64,000 bases of DNA. It comes from Candidatus Baltobacteraceae bacterium. GTDB lineage: Bacteria; Vulcanimicrobiota; Vulcanimicrobiia; Vulcanimicrobiales; Vulcanimicrobiaceae. Position 1 is the first letter of the stretch; each line of letters opens with the position of its first letter. Position numbers and translations under genes: made by a program. Location of the stretch: contig DASXGW010000013.1 in assembly GCA_036488875.1 (NCBI GenBank), positions 41,281 through 105,280 on the forward strand, read 5' to 3'. This document shows, in pieces, positions 16,791 to 26,575 of this stretch. The notes under the pieces are model-generated. The model was not told where the DNA came from and did not search any database. It was given only the letters and a program-made list of their open reading frames with translations.

Positions 16791-18018
16791 GCGTGGCGTC
16801 GTTCAACGCAGACCGGCGATTTCCGGCGATGCGGGCGCAGATCGTGCGCGCTTCTCCAACGTCGACGCCGGTTCTTCTTACGAACAACTTGCGCCAAAAC
16901 GCCTTGCCGCTGAGCTTTGCGATGAGGTCTGAAGCCTCGCGGGCATCGATGGGTCCGGCCGGCGTTTCCACCCAGACCGTCCGCTCGTCGCCTAGGCCCA
17001 GCGGCAGACGGTGAAGCACCTGCGACTGTTCGTCGGCCCAGACTTTGTCGTCGCCGAAGCGGTCGCGCAGCGCCGATTCGCACGCTTCGAAGACGCTCAA
17101 ATCGCGCTCGGCGTTGAACTCGGCGGCGAGCGCGTAGGGAACGATCCGCTCGCGTAAGGCGCGCGCCGGTTCGCTGGGTTTGTCGGCGATTGCGTCGAGC
17201 ACCCGGAAATCGTCCCACCGGAGAAACTGGTCGATCGCGTCGAGCCCGCGAGGATTGGGCCAGAGCTCGCGCAGTACGTCCTGCAGCACGCGTTCGAAGA
17301 TGCGGGTGGTATGGTGGAAATACACCGAGGCAAACATCATATAGCGCGCGGTAACGAACGACTCGAGCGCGACGACGCCGCGCGCGTCGATTCCGACCGA
17401 GAGACGCCCGTTGCGCTCGAATAAGCGCAGCGACGCGACGAGCTGCTCGGCGTCGTAACGCCCGCTGGCGACGCCCGTAAAATACGCGTCGCGCTGCAAA
17501 TAGTCCATTCGATCGGCGTCGAGATTCGGTCCGCTGACGAGCTCGCGCAAAGCGGGATAGCGGCTCTGCGCGTCGCCGAGCACCAAGCCGAGAACGTCGT
17601 CGGGCGAAACCTCGAGGTCCGAGAGTCCCCGGCGCAAGCCGTCGAGCGCGAGCAGCTCGCTCGTTCGGGCCTCGTGTGCGACGCCCAAGACCGCTTCGCA
17701 CGCATGGCTGAAGGGCCCGTGACCGATGTCGTGCAGCAGCAGCGCGGCGCGCACGAGGCGCCGCTGGTACGCAACGTCGGCGTCGCCGCCGAAGAACGCG
17801 CGCCCGTGGCGAACCAGCTCGTCGAAGGCGCGCGTACCCATCGCCAGGGCGCCCAGAGCGTGCGTAAAGCGCGAGTGTTCGGCCGAGGGGAACGCAAGGT
17901 ACGCCAGTCCGAGCTGGCGCAAGCGCCGCAGTCGCTGCAGCGCCGGCGCGTCCAGCAACCGCGCCTCGGCTGTGGATAGTTCTATGAAGCGGTGGACCGG
18001 GTCAAAAATCCGTTTCAA
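16783..18018 (-). CDS. HD-domain phosphohydrolase (dNTPase/SAMHD1-like)
   Basis: 411 residues. MKRIFDPVHRFIEL is the usual opening; metal-binding HD motifs are H in EHSRFTHALG and HD in LLHDIGHGPFSHACE, with a downstream D in NLDADRMDYLQRDAYFTG. The family hydrolyses phosphoester bonds of nucleotides; some are dNTP triphosphohydrolases, while the substrate of most bacterial members is unknown. TTG start at 18018, back to back with dnaG. It is the first gene of the operon running down to the nitrile-hydratase-like alpha subunit, the next start overlapping by 8 nt. Confidence 0.88.
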   Translation of the reverse strand: MKRIFDPVHRFIELSTAEARLLDAPALQRLRRLRQLGLAYLAFPSAEHSRFTHALGALAMGTRAFDELVRHGRAFFGGDADVAYQRRLVRAALLLHDIGHGPFSHACEAVLGVAHEARTSELLALDGLRRGLSDLEVSPDDVLGLVLGDAQSRYPALRELVSGPNLDADRMDYLQRDAYFTGVASGRYDAEQLVASLRLFERNGRLSVGIDARGVVALESFVTARYMMFASVYFHHTTRIFERVLQDVLRELWPNPRGLDAIDQFLRWDDFRVLDAIADKPSEPARALRERIVPYALAAEFNAERDLSVFEACESALRDRFGDDKVWADEQSQVLHRLPLGLGDERTVWVETPAGPIDAREASDLIAKLSGKAFWRKLFVRRTGVDVGEARTICARIAGNRRSALNDATHE

Positions 18019-18059
18019 TGCCAGGCAGCTTCGCTCGTCTCATTAAATACCATCTAGAA

Positions 18060-19859
18060 GTGCGATACGACCAGGGCGTTTTACGCGAGATCCACGCGCG
18101 CGTGGACATCGCCAACTTCATCGGCGAGTACGTTCCGCTGCGTAAGCGCGGAAACGATCTCGTCGGCTTGTGCCCGTTCCATTCCGAAAAGACGCCGTCG
18201 TTTCACGTTCACCCCGATCGCGGATTCTTCAAGTGCTTCGGATGCGGCGTGGGCGGCGACGTCATTACGTTCCTACAGAAACTCGAGAACGTCGCGTTTG
18301 CCGAAGCGGTACGCACGCTCGCCGTCAAAGCGGGCGTCGAACTCGAACCCGAGAATCCGCACGCCGCTCGCGCGCGAAGCGAACGGGAAGCGATCTACGA
18401 TGCGAACCGCTTGGCGGCGGCGTTTTTCGCTCGCGCCTTGCAAAGCGAGGCCGGCGCGCGGGCGCGCGCGTACTGCGAAAAGCGAGGTTTCTCGGCGGCG
18501 ACCGTCGAGCGTTTCGGCCTAGGATACGCACCCGATTCGTGGGACGCGCTCGTCGACGATCTGCGCGAGAACGGGGTCGATCTCGCATTGGCCGCAAAGG
18601 CCGGTTTGGTGAAGCCGAGTCAGCGCGGAGGCTTTTACGATTTTTACCGGGACCGGCTGATGGTGCCCACGTACGCGACTACCGGCGAGGTGATCGCGTT
18701 CGGCGGTCGCGCGCTCGGCGATGCCGAACCGAAATACCTCAACACCGCCGGCACGCCCGTCTATACCAAAGGACAACATCTGTACGCGCTCAACGTCGCC
18801 CGGCGGGCTGCGCAAAGCGACCGAACGCTTATCGTCGTCGAAGGGTACCTTGATTGCATCGCGATGCATCAAGCCGGTTTCGAAAATGCCGTGGCGGCCT
18901 TAGGGACGTCCTTTACCCCCGAGCAAGCGACCGAGCTTCGGAAATATGCCGAGTACGTGTACTTGTGCTTCGACGGAGACATCGCGGGCAATACGGCTGC
19001 AACCAAAGCCGTCGACGTCGCGTCTAAGGCAATCGAGCACACCGGGTCTGCGGTCAAGATCGTGCTTCTCCCGCCGGGTGAAGATCCGGACAGTTTCCTG
19101 CGGCAGCACGGAGCCGCGGCGCTTCGCGACCAGTTGGAGCGCGCCAAACCAGCCATCGAGTTCAAGATAGACGCCGAGATCGATCGCTTACGCGCCGGCT
19201 TTGACACGCCGGCAAAAATCACCCCAAAGGCCGAAGCGCTGATTCGTCAGCTCACACCGCGCGAGGAGTGGGATCGCTGGCGCGTGTACGTCGCGGGTCG
19301 ACTGCAGGTGAACGTCGACGACCTTAGGAATAGCCGGTTTCTCGCAAACGGGGCAAACTTCGCACCACGCTCGCCTGTCCCGGCGAGCGGCGTGGGCAGC
19401 CGCCACACGCGAGCCTCGATCGAGCCGCTCTCGTTCGAACGTGAGGTCATGAGCATCGTGCTCGAAGATCCCGCTCTCGCAACGGAGTACGCTCAACGCA
19501 TCCCTTCGGCGCGCTTCCGCAACGAAATCTATCGTCGGATCTACGAGCGCTTCGTCGAAGCCGCTTCGACGATACGCACGACTGCCGACGTGTTCGGACT
19601 CTTCGCGGAAGATCAGGCGAGTCTCGACGCGTTGGCCACGTTGGGACGGCGCGACCGCAGCTCGACGGTTCGCTACGGCGGCTCCGACGAGCGACGGGCG
19701 CATCTGGAGCGGGTGGTCGAACGGCTGCAGCACGAGGACGAGCAGCGCCGATACCAGGAGGTGTCGCGTCTCATCGACGAGCATTTGGCTGCGGGTCGCC
19801 CGGTCTCCGACGAACTTCGCGGTGAGTTCGAGACGCTCGTGGCCCGCTTAAAAAGGTAG
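18060..19859 (+). CDS. dnaG: DNA primase
   Basis: 599 residues from GTG 18060. Synthesises RNA primers at the replication fork. The CHC2 zinc finger is CPFH...CFGC (DLVGLCPFHSEKTPSFHVHP, FFKCFGCGVGGD); the RNA polymerase core has YDFYRDRLMVP and the Toprim metal motifs VVEGYLD and CFDGDIAGNTAA; the C-terminal helicase-binding region ends ELRGEFETLVARLKR. The GTG start gives an N-terminus RYDQGVLREIHARVDIANFIGEYV like other DnaG proteins; an ATG at 18018 in frame would add 14 residues and overlap the divergent HD gene start. rpoD follows, the classical dnaG-rpoD order. Confidence 0.95.
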   Translation: MRYDQGVLREIHARVDIANFIGEYVPLRKRGNDLVGLCPFHSEKTPSFHVHPDRGFFKCFGCGVGGDVITFLQKLENVAFAEAVRTLAVKAGVELEPENPHAARARSEREAIYDANRLAAAFFARALQSEAGARARAYCEKRGFSAATVERFGLGYAPDSWDALVDDLRENGVDLALAAKAGLVKPSQRGGFYDFYRDRLMVPTYATTGEVIAFGGRALGDAEPKYLNTAGTPVYTKGQHLYALNVARRAAQSDRTLIVVEGYLDCIAMHQAGFENAVAALGTSFTPEQATELRKYAEYVYLCFDGDIAGNTAATKAVDVASKAIEHTGSAVKIVLLPPGEDPDSFLRQHGAAALRDQLERAKPAIEFKIDAEIDRLRAGFDTPAKITPKAEALIRQLTPREEWDRWRVYVAGRLQVNVDDLRNSRFLANGANFAPRSPVPASGVGSRHTRASIEPLSFEREVMSIVLEDPALATEYAQRIPSARFRNEIYRRIYERFVEAASTIRTTADVFGLFAEDQASLDALATLGRRDRSSTVRYGGSDERRAHLERVVERLQHEDEQRRYQEVSRLIDEHLAAGRPVSDELRGEFETLVARLKR

Positions 19860-19874
19860 TAAAAAATTCCGAGA

Positions 19875-19884
19875 AAGGAGGTGA
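19875..19884 (+). promoter_or_regulatory. Strong Shine-Dalgarno sequence for rpoD
   Basis: AAGGAGGTGA matches the complement of the 16S rRNA 3' end over ten bases. It decides the ATG at 19896 as the rpoD start rather than the GTG at 19881, which lies within this site. Confidence 0.85.
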
Positions 19885-19895
19885 GAGCGAAAACG

Positions 19896-21062
<1,167 letters not shown>

Positions 21063-21113
21063 CGGGCGGGGAGGACTGCATCACGCGGGCACCCTCCGTG
21101 CGTTATAGGTAAC

Positions 21114-21818
21114 GTGATACTCTCGATTGCCGGCCTTCTTTTCGCCCTGATACCGCCCGCCGGGCCGGTCGCGACCTCCGCCGCCTCGCCGGGACCTGCG
21201 GTGGCGCCACGCCCACTCAAGACCATCGTCACGGTGAAGTCGTCGCCGTACTGTAACGCGCTCGCCGAGCATTTCAACGGAGCGTTCGTTCCGATGGTCG
21301 CAAACGACCGCGTCTTCGATGCAGTCGACGTGCAGCTCGACGATATGAACGTCATGTTCAACTATCCGGACTACGTCAATCGGTTCATGGACCTGCGCGC
21401 CAAGATCGTCAAGGAGTCGGGAACGCTCGAGCAGTCGCTCAACCCAATTCGCGCGCAGATCGACGCCCTTCGTGATTCGGCGTCGTTAACGACCGATCCG
21501 CAAGCCGCCAAACAGATGAAGGACGCTGCGGCGCAACTGCAGGACGCGTATCTGCACCAGTTTCAGCTTTCGACCGACCTCATGAGCCTAGCTCACGCGA
21601 TGCTGAACTATAACATTATGCGTGGACAGCATCCGCTCAACGGTTGGACGCCGCATGACAACATGGTGCCGGCCGACGAGAAGAACGTCAAAGTCGTTCT
21701 GCACTTCCCCCAGCAACGCCAAACCATCGGCTGGGGAGAAGACAAAGCGGTGGATATTGCTACGACCGCAGCAGAAACGCAGTGCTCGTCGGCAGCGTCG
21801 CCGTCGCCGAAACCCTAG
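21114..21818 (+). CDS. Secreted protein of unknown function
   Basis: 234 residues, GTG start. A hydrophobic signal peptide (ILSIAGLLFALIPPAGPVATSAAS) precedes a proline-rich linker and a mainly helical domain (FMDLRAKIVKESGTLEQSLNPIRAQIDALRDS ... AKQMKDAAAQLQDAYLHQFQLSTDLMSLAHAML). The tail is SSAASPSPKP. No family recognised. It lies 51 bp after rpoD and converges on the next gene with a 4-nt overlap. Confidence 0.62.
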   Translation: MILSIAGLLFALIPPAGPVATSAASPGPAVAPRPLKTIVTVKSSPYCNALAEHFNGAFVPMVANDRVFDAVDVQLDDMNVMFNYPDYVNRFMDLRAKIVKESGTLEQSLNPIRAQIDALRDSASLTTDPQAAKQMKDAAAQLQDAYLHQFQLSTDLMSLAHAMLNYNIMRGQHPLNGWTPHDNMVPADEKNVKVVLHFPQQRQTIGWGEDKAVDIATTAAETQCSSAASPSPKP

Positions 21819-22501
21819 TCCATTTTTTCAGCGGCCGCCGAAGGTACGACGTCGGGATTTTTGTCTGCGAAAGCGCCGGCCGGATTGGGCTTGATCCACA
21901 CGATGAGGTCCCAGATCGAGGGGAACAAGAAGACGTGTTTGACGTCGGCGACGTTCTTTGCCTTTCCCATCTTGACGATCGTTTCGGCCTGCGGGTCGTC
22001 GACGTTACCGCCGGCGGCGGCAAACTTTTTAGCGGAAAGGCCGCCGTAAGTCTCGGTGCCGTTGGGTCCGGCTAAGACGTAGTGAATGTGCTCGCGGAAC
22101 GAAGCCCAGCGGCGATAGTCGACGCCCCAGAGTTTGGGTGGTGCCATCGACGAGCTTTGCAGCACGGAGAAATCGGCGCCGAGCAAGTTCCCCTTTACGT
22201 CGTACCAGAGCTGGCTGGGATGCTGCGGATCGGCGCTCTGCCATTGCAGATTGGCATAGCTGATCGCGCCGTCTTCGTCCTCGTTGCCGTAACGGAAGTA
22301 GCCCGCTTTTTCGGCATCGGCGATAGTCGCGAAGCGCGAGCCCAAATCTTTTTGGATTGACTGGACGAACGCGACTTCGTCTCCTTGGGGAAACGGCGAA
22401 ATCTTCACGGGAGCCGGCGACGGCGTAGGAGCGGCTGCGAGCAGCGAGGTGCCGGCGAGCGCGCACAGCGCGAGCATGCCCAGCATACGAGTGATCATCA
22501 C
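21815..22501 (-). CDS. Secreted protein of unknown function
   Basis: 228 residues. Signal peptide MMITRMLGMLALCALAGTSLLAAAPTPSP with AxA-type cleavage, then a compact domain rich in aromatic residues (DAEKAGYFRYGNEDEDGAISYANLQWQS, QLWYDVKGNLLGADFS, WGVDYRRWASFREHIHYVLAGP). The sequence suggests a periplasmic globular protein; the family was not recognised. It is 16 bp downstream of the next minus-strand gene, so those two are probably cotranscribed. Confidence 0.66.
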   Translation of the reverse strand: MMITRMLGMLALCALAGTSLLAAAPTPSPAPVKISPFPQGDEVAFVQSIQKDLGSRFATIADAEKAGYFRYGNEDEDGAISYANLQWQSADPQHPSQLWYDVKGNLLGADFSVLQSSSMAPPKLWGVDYRRWASFREHIHYVLAGPNGTETYGGLSAKKFAAAGGNVDDPQAETIVKMGKAKNVADVKHVFLFPSIWDLIVWIKPNPAGAFADKNPDVVPSAAAEKMD

Positions 22502-22517
22502 GATCGGCGTCCCTTTC

Positions 22518-23357
22518 TCAGTTGGGAGCCGTAGTCGGACTCCCGGATGGCGTTGGCGATGGCGTTGGCGAGGGTGACGGATGAACCTGCCGCTTTCCTA
22601 ATGCCGGTCCGAACGGAGTCGCGAGCGGCTCGACGGGGAAGCTCGAGTTGGGGACTGCCAGGCTGGTGCTGGGCGGCCGCGGCGTCTCGATGGCGACGGT
22701 GCCGTTTGGTAATGCCGTCAGCGTGGCTTCCGTGCGCGCCGGAATCTCCGCGCCGGGGTTGAGCACGAAGTTTTTGCCCTTGCGGAAGATCGAAAAGAGC
22801 ATATAGTACGGAACGGTCATGCTGCCGACCGTGTCTTCGAGTCCGACCGTCGACTCGTGGCCTGCCGTGTCGCGCGGGGCCAAACGAGCGTAGGGTGCGC
22901 GAAGCGGCAACGTGCGGCCGTCGGGCAGCGCCAGCGGCTCGAAATAGACGTCGACGAAGCCGTAGACGTTGCCGATATTCGCCTTTGAAACCGAGACGAT
23001 GCGAAGGCTGCCGGGCGTTCCCGCGGGAGCGATCACGTGTCCGCCGACCGACAGAGCGGTCTTCAGATGTACTTTCACGATTTGACCGGCGTGTGAAGCC
23101 TTCGACGATATCGGCTCGTCGGTAACGAACATCAAACCCGAATCGAAGGGCAAGACGTTGCCCATCGGGGTTGCCGTTGGAGACGTGCTCGGAGACGGTA
23201 CCGGCGCGGGGGTTGGAGCGACTGGGAATGCACTCGCGCTACCCGCGCCAGTTGCGACGCAGAGAAGAAAGAGCGCGCCTTTAGCTAGCGCGCTTCTCCC
23301 GCGCTGCAGCTGCCGCGCGTTTGCCTTCTTCGATGAGCTGCTTGACTCGTTGGCCAC
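22518..23357 (-). CDS. Secreted proline/threonine-rich protein of unknown function
   Basis: About 279 residues. A hydrophobic segment ALFLLCVATGAGSASA reads as a signal peptide, followed by a Pro/Ser/Thr linker (PVAPTPAPVPSPSTSPT), a beta-rich domain (GQIVKVHLKTALSVGGHVIAPAGTPGSLRIVSV, DVYFEPLALPDGRTLPLRAPYA) and a second Pro/Thr/Ser tail. No ATG, GTG or TTG exists close to the signal peptide; the nearest in-frame starts are GTG 23357 and TTG 23369, inside the KGG gene, giving a 77-nt overlap. The start is therefore doubtful, though the body is clearly coding. Confidence 0.6.
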   Translation of the reverse strand: MANESSSSSKKANARQLQRGRSALAKGALFLLCVATGAGSASAFPVAPTPAPVPSPSTSPTATPMGNVLPFDSGLMFVTDEPISSKASHAGQIVKVHLKTALSVGGHVIAPAGTPGSLRIVSVSKANIGNVYGFVDVYFEPLALPDGRTLPLRAPYARLAPRDTAGHESTVGLEDTVGSMTVPYYMLFSIFRKGKNFVLNPGAEIPARTEATLTALPNGTVAIETPRPPSTSLAVPNSSFPVEPLATPFGPALGKRQVHPSPSPTPSPTPSGSPTTAPN

Positions 23358-23619
23358 CTTTTTGTCCAATTTTCTCGTAGAAGTTAGGTCCGTAGCGATC
23401 GCGCGTGGCTTCGCCGCCTTTCTTTCCACCCTTCTTACCGATTTGCTCGTAGAATTCGTGACCGTGAGCCTGCTTTGTGGCTAGCCCGCCCTTGCGGCCG
23501 ATCTGCTCGTAGAACTCGGGCCCGTATTTTTGCTTGACGGTCTCGCCGCCTTTTTGGCCCGCTTCTCTGACCGACATACCGCTGGTGCGCTTGGGTTCTT
23601 GCTGTTCTGGGACTGGCAT
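23281..23619 (-). CDS. KGG-repeat (stress-induced) protein
   Basis: 112 residues, small and basic. Contains repeats of the KGG motif: AGQKGGETVKQKYGPEFYEQIG, RKGGLATKQAHGHEFYEQIG, KKGGKKGGEATRDRYGPNFYEKIG and QKGGQRVKQL. This arrangement is found in bacterial general-stress proteins and fungal Con-10; the mechanism is unknown. ATG 23619 has AAAGGTGA about 11 nt upstream and fits the family; the frame is open further. Ends AAREKRAS. The 3' 77 nt are probably shared, in another frame, with the following gene. Confidence 0.86.
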   Translation of the reverse strand: MPVPEQQEPKRTSGMSVREAGQKGGETVKQKYGPEFYEQIGRKGGLATKQAHGHEFYEQIGKKGGKKGGEATRDRYGPNFYEKIGQKGGQRVKQLIEEGKRAAAAAREKRAS

Positions 23620-23714
23620 GTTGTTCTTGTTCACCTTTATGCTGGCCGCCCGGGAGGACGGCGTTCTCTTTCCATATATTAGAACGCAAGTTCGACCTCT
23701 AAGGTTGGGAGCCA

Positions 23715-25211
23715 ATGAAAAGGGTTGGTTTAGTTGCCTTGGCTGGCTTAAAATTCATGACTCTGATTCTCATTCTGGCGGCTGGCTTGGGTACCGCGCC
23801 GGCCGGACCCCAGCTTATCGCCGACGAGCACAGGCGTGAGCTCGGCTACTTAGCGCACTACCTCGCTCTGCCCGACCCCAGGATCGCCGCGCGAGCGGCG
23901 CTGGCTATAGGCCGTACCAAGCAGAGCGCCGGCGCCCCGTTGCTTGTGACCCATCTCAACGATTCACGGGTCGGCGTCCGAGCCATGAGCGTCTACGGCC
24001 TTGGACTGATCGCTAGCGCGGAGCAGGCGCCGGCAGTAATCGCTGCGCTCTCGGACACCGAGGGAGCAGTTCGGGTGGCGGCACTCGATGCGATCGCACG
24101 ATACGAGGCTGCGCACGCCTTCTCCACCGCGCAGCAAACCGAGGCTCAATCGGCGGTCGAGCGAACCCTGTCCGAGGACGCCGACGCAGTGGTACGAGCG
24201 CGCGCCGCGACGGCGTTGGTCGAGTTTCGTGACGGCGCTATGACTGGGCAGGCTGCCTCCGCGTTGACGGCGGCTTTTCAAAACGATAGCGATGTCAACG
24301 TGCGCTGGCATGCCATGTGGTGCATTTATCGCGGATACGCGCTGAGCGTACGTCGAAGCGTTGTCGAGGGCTCGCTGCGCGACCGAAACGAGCTCGTTCG
24401 GATCGAAGCGGTGCGCGCGATGGGTCGATACAAAGATGCGTCGCTTGTTCCGCTCGTTAAACCCTTGCTGCACGATCAGTCGTGGCGCGTTCAAGAGCAG
24501 GCCGGAGAGACGATACTGGCGCTAACCGGCAAACCGGCAACCCAACATCTCACGAAGATTCCATCTTACGTGCACGTTCCCAGACCTCAGCCCGATCCGT
24601 TGGCGTCGCTGCCCGCGCTCCCCCGAAGAGACGCCGGCAAAAAGCCGGAGACGCCTTCCATCGAGGACGTGTTCTCGGGATATCGTGACTGGGAATGGAG
24701 ACCGGATCCATCGACGGTCGCGGGAATCACCGGACCTGTCCCCGGCCTGCATCCGCGCGTGCGCATCGTTACGACCAAGGGAAACCTGTACGTCGTTCTC
24801 TATCCGGAGTGGGCGCCGCTCACCGTTGCGAACTTTCTCAATCTTGCCGATCGCGGTTACTACGACAATAATCGCTGGTTCCGCATCGTTCCGGACTTCG
24901 TCGTTCAAACCGGCGATCCGCACGATAACGGAAACGGCGATGCCGGCTACACGATCGGCGCGGAAGAGAATCCGCTCGAGCAGCACAGCTACGTCGTATC
25001 GATGGGATTGAACTACGACGACAAGACCAACACGCCGATTCGCGATTCGGCGGGGACGCAATACTACGTCACCCTTTCGCCGCAGCTTCACTTGGATCGC
25101 GATTTTACCGTCTTTGGCGACGTCGTCGGCGGTGTCGACGTTCTCGGGCGTTTGGTCGAGTCGGATCGCGTGGTGAGAATCGAGCGCATCGCGGACGTCG
25201 TTTTGAAGTAA
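23715..25211 (+). CDS. HEAT-repeat protein with C-terminal cyclophilin-type peptidyl-prolyl isomerase
   Basis: 498 residues. Signal peptide/membrane segment (FMTLILILAAGLGTAPAGP), then about seven HEAT-like helical repeats to residue ~280 (PDPRIAARAALAIGRT, DSRVGVRAMSVYGLGLIA, TEGAVRVAALDAIARYEA, DVNVRWHAMWCIYRGYA, NELVRIEAVRAMGRYKD), a proline-rich linker, and a cyclophilin domain from ~345: VRIVTTKGNLYVVLYPEWAPLTVANFLNLADRGYYDNNRWFRIVPDFVVQTGDP and FTVFGDVVGGVDVLGRL. Likely an exported prolyl isomerase/chaperone whose HEAT array binds client or partner proteins. The role is inferred from the domains. Confidence 0.86.
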   Translation: MKRVGLVALAGLKFMTLILILAAGLGTAPAGPQLIADEHRRELGYLAHYLALPDPRIAARAALAIGRTKQSAGAPLLVTHLNDSRVGVRAMSVYGLGLIASAEQAPAVIAALSDTEGAVRVAALDAIARYEAAHAFSTAQQTEAQSAVERTLSEDADAVVRARAATALVEFRDGAMTGQAASALTAAFQNDSDVNVRWHAMWCIYRGYALSVRRSVVEGSLRDRNELVRIEAVRAMGRYKDASLVPLVKPLLHDQSWRVQEQAGETILALTGKPATQHLTKIPSYVHVPRPQPDPLASLPALPRRDAGKKPETPSIEDVFSGYRDWEWRPDPSTVAGITGPVPGLHPRVRIVTTKGNLYVVLYPEWAPLTVANFLNLADRGYYDNNRWFRIVPDFVVQTGDPHDNGNGDAGYTIGAEENPLEQHSYVVSMGLNYDDKTNTPIRDSAGTQYYVTLSPQLHLDRDFTVFGDVVGGVDVLGRLVESDRVVRIERIADVVLK

Positions 25212-25214
25212 GAG

Positions 25215-25664
25215 TCAAAACGTTCGCTTCGAGTCTAAGAGAATCGTTACCGGACCGTCGTTGACCGAATCGACGTCCATGTGCGCGCCGAACTCGCCGT
25301 ATGCGACGCGTATTCCCCGTGCGGCGATCGTCGCGCCGAGGCGTTCGTACAAGTCGCGCGCCAGCGGTTCTTTTGCGGCTGCAATGAAGGACGGACGGCG
25401 TCCCTTGCGGGCGTCGCCGTACAGCGTAAACTGCGAGACGACCAGTGCCGCGCCGCCCGTCTCGCTCAGGCAGCGGTTCATGAGGCCGGCGTCGTCGGCA
25501 AAGATGCGCAGCCCGGCAACCTTCTCTCCCGTGAGGATCGCGTCGCGTTCGGTGTCGTCGACCGCAACGCCGACGAACACTAACAGGCCGCGCTCGATCG
25601 CTCCGGTCACCCGGCCGTCGACCGTGACGGCGGCGCGCGAAACGCGCTGGACCACGGCTCTCAC
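25215..25664 (-). CDS. dtd: D-aminoacyl-tRNA deacylase
   Basis: 149 residues from GTG 25664. Hydrolyses D-aminoacyl-tRNAs (and mischarged Gly-tRNA) to protect translation. The opening MRAVVQRVSRAAVTVDG, the SQFTLYGD motif (SQxT catalytic loop) and the C-terminal NDGPVTILLDS (cross-subunit Gly-cisPro-type loop) are diagnostic. Residues before the GTG are shadow of the upstream gene. It lies 10 bp after the proline dehydrogenase stop and converges on the HEAT-cyclophilin gene. Confidence 0.95.
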   Translation of the reverse strand: MRAVVQRVSRAAVTVDGRVTGAIERGLLVFVGVAVDDTERDAILTGEKVAGLRIFADDAGLMNRCLSETGGAALVVSQFTLYGDARKGRRPSFIAAAKEPLARDLYERLGATIAARGIRVAYGEFGAHMDVDSVNDGPVTILLDSKRTF

Positions 25665-25674
25665 GGTGCGTTTG

Positions 25675-26568
25675 CTAGCGCGAGAACATCGAGGAGAGGG
25701 CGAAGATTGCGTTTTCGCGGCGCTCGAGAACGCGCCGGTAGAAGTAGCCGGCCCAGTGCGTTCCAAACGGCACGTACACGCGCATCCGGTATCCTTGCGC
25801 GACGAGGTCGCGCTGAACGTGCGGCCGGCATCCATACAGCATCTGAAACTCGAATTGGTCGTTGCTCACGTTTTCCGTTTTCGCGATGGCCTTTACGGCT
25901 TCGATCAAACGCCGGTCGTGGGTAGCGATGCCGGGATAGTTACCGCGCGTGAGCAGCTCCTTCGCGAGACGCAAATAATTTTCGCGGATCTCCGGCATCT
26001 TCTTGTAGGCAAGCTCGGGAGGTTCGTTATAGGCGCCCTTGCAAAGGCGCACGCGGGCGCCGAGCGCGATGACGCGTTCGACGTCGGCCGCCGTTCGTTT
26101 GAGGTAGGCCTGGAAGACGACGCCGACGTTCTTCTGCTGCGCGAAAGCCTTCTCGAAGACGCGTAAGGTCGCGTCGACGACGCCGGAGCCTTCCATGTCG
26201 ATGCGCACGAAGGGATCGCGGTTTTTTGCAGCTCGCTGCATGATCTGCAGCAGGTTGTCGACGGCAAAATCCTCGTCGATCAATAGACCCATGGCCGTGA
26301 GTTTGACCGAAACGTTTGAATCGACGCCGCTGGAGTCGATCGCGTCGAGCATGCGAACGTAGGCATCGCGCGTCTTGACGGCCGCTGCGCGCTCGAGGAC
26401 GTCCTCTCCCAAGAAATCGAGGGAGGCGTTCATGCCGGCGGTGTTGAGGGCCCGTACCGTTTCTATCGCGGATGCTATCGTTTCGCCGGGGACGAAGCGC
26501 TTGGCTAGGAAAAAGAAGTTCTTCTGAAACGCGGAATCGGGTGCGAATAAACGGTCCATCAAGGCCAT
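25675..26568 (-). CDS. Proline dehydrogenase
   Basis: 297 residues, FAD-dependent monofunctional ProDH oxidising proline to pyrroline-5-carboxylate. The TIM-barrel motifs visible are VSVKLTAMGLLID, VRIDMEGSGVVDATLRVFE, VFQAYLKRTAADVERVIALGARVRLCKGAYNEPPE, GNYPGIATHDRRLIE, QFEFQMLYGCRPHVQRDLVAQGYRMRVYVPFG and the C-terminal YFYRRVLERRENA, which binds the carboxylate. ATG 26568 (or 26559) lies just after the permease stop; the long open frame upstream is shadow. No P5C dehydrogenase gene is nearby. Confidence 0.93.
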   Translation of the reverse strand: MALMDRLFAPDSAFQKNFFFLAKRFVPGETIASAIETVRALNTAGMNASLDFLGEDVLERAAAVKTRDAYVRMLDAIDSSGVDSNVSVKLTAMGLLIDEDFAVDNLLQIMQRAAKNRDPFVRIDMEGSGVVDATLRVFEKAFAQQKNVGVVFQAYLKRTAADVERVIALGARVRLCKGAYNEPPELAYKKMPEIRENYLRLAKELLTRGNYPGIATHDRRLIEAVKAIAKTENVSNDQFEFQMLYGCRPHVQRDLVAQGYRMRVYVPFGTHWAGYFYRRVLERRENAIFALSSMFSR

Positions 26569-26575
26569 AGGCCGC

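Noticed and set aside
21063..21113. Rho-independent terminator after rpoD
   Set aside because: Only a weak GGAGG/CCTCC pairing without a T-run can be drawn.
23620..23714. Sigma-70 promoter in the KGG/HEAT-cyclophilin divergent gap
   Set aside because: A TATATT island is present, but no matching -35 hexamer is found at normal spacing on either strand.
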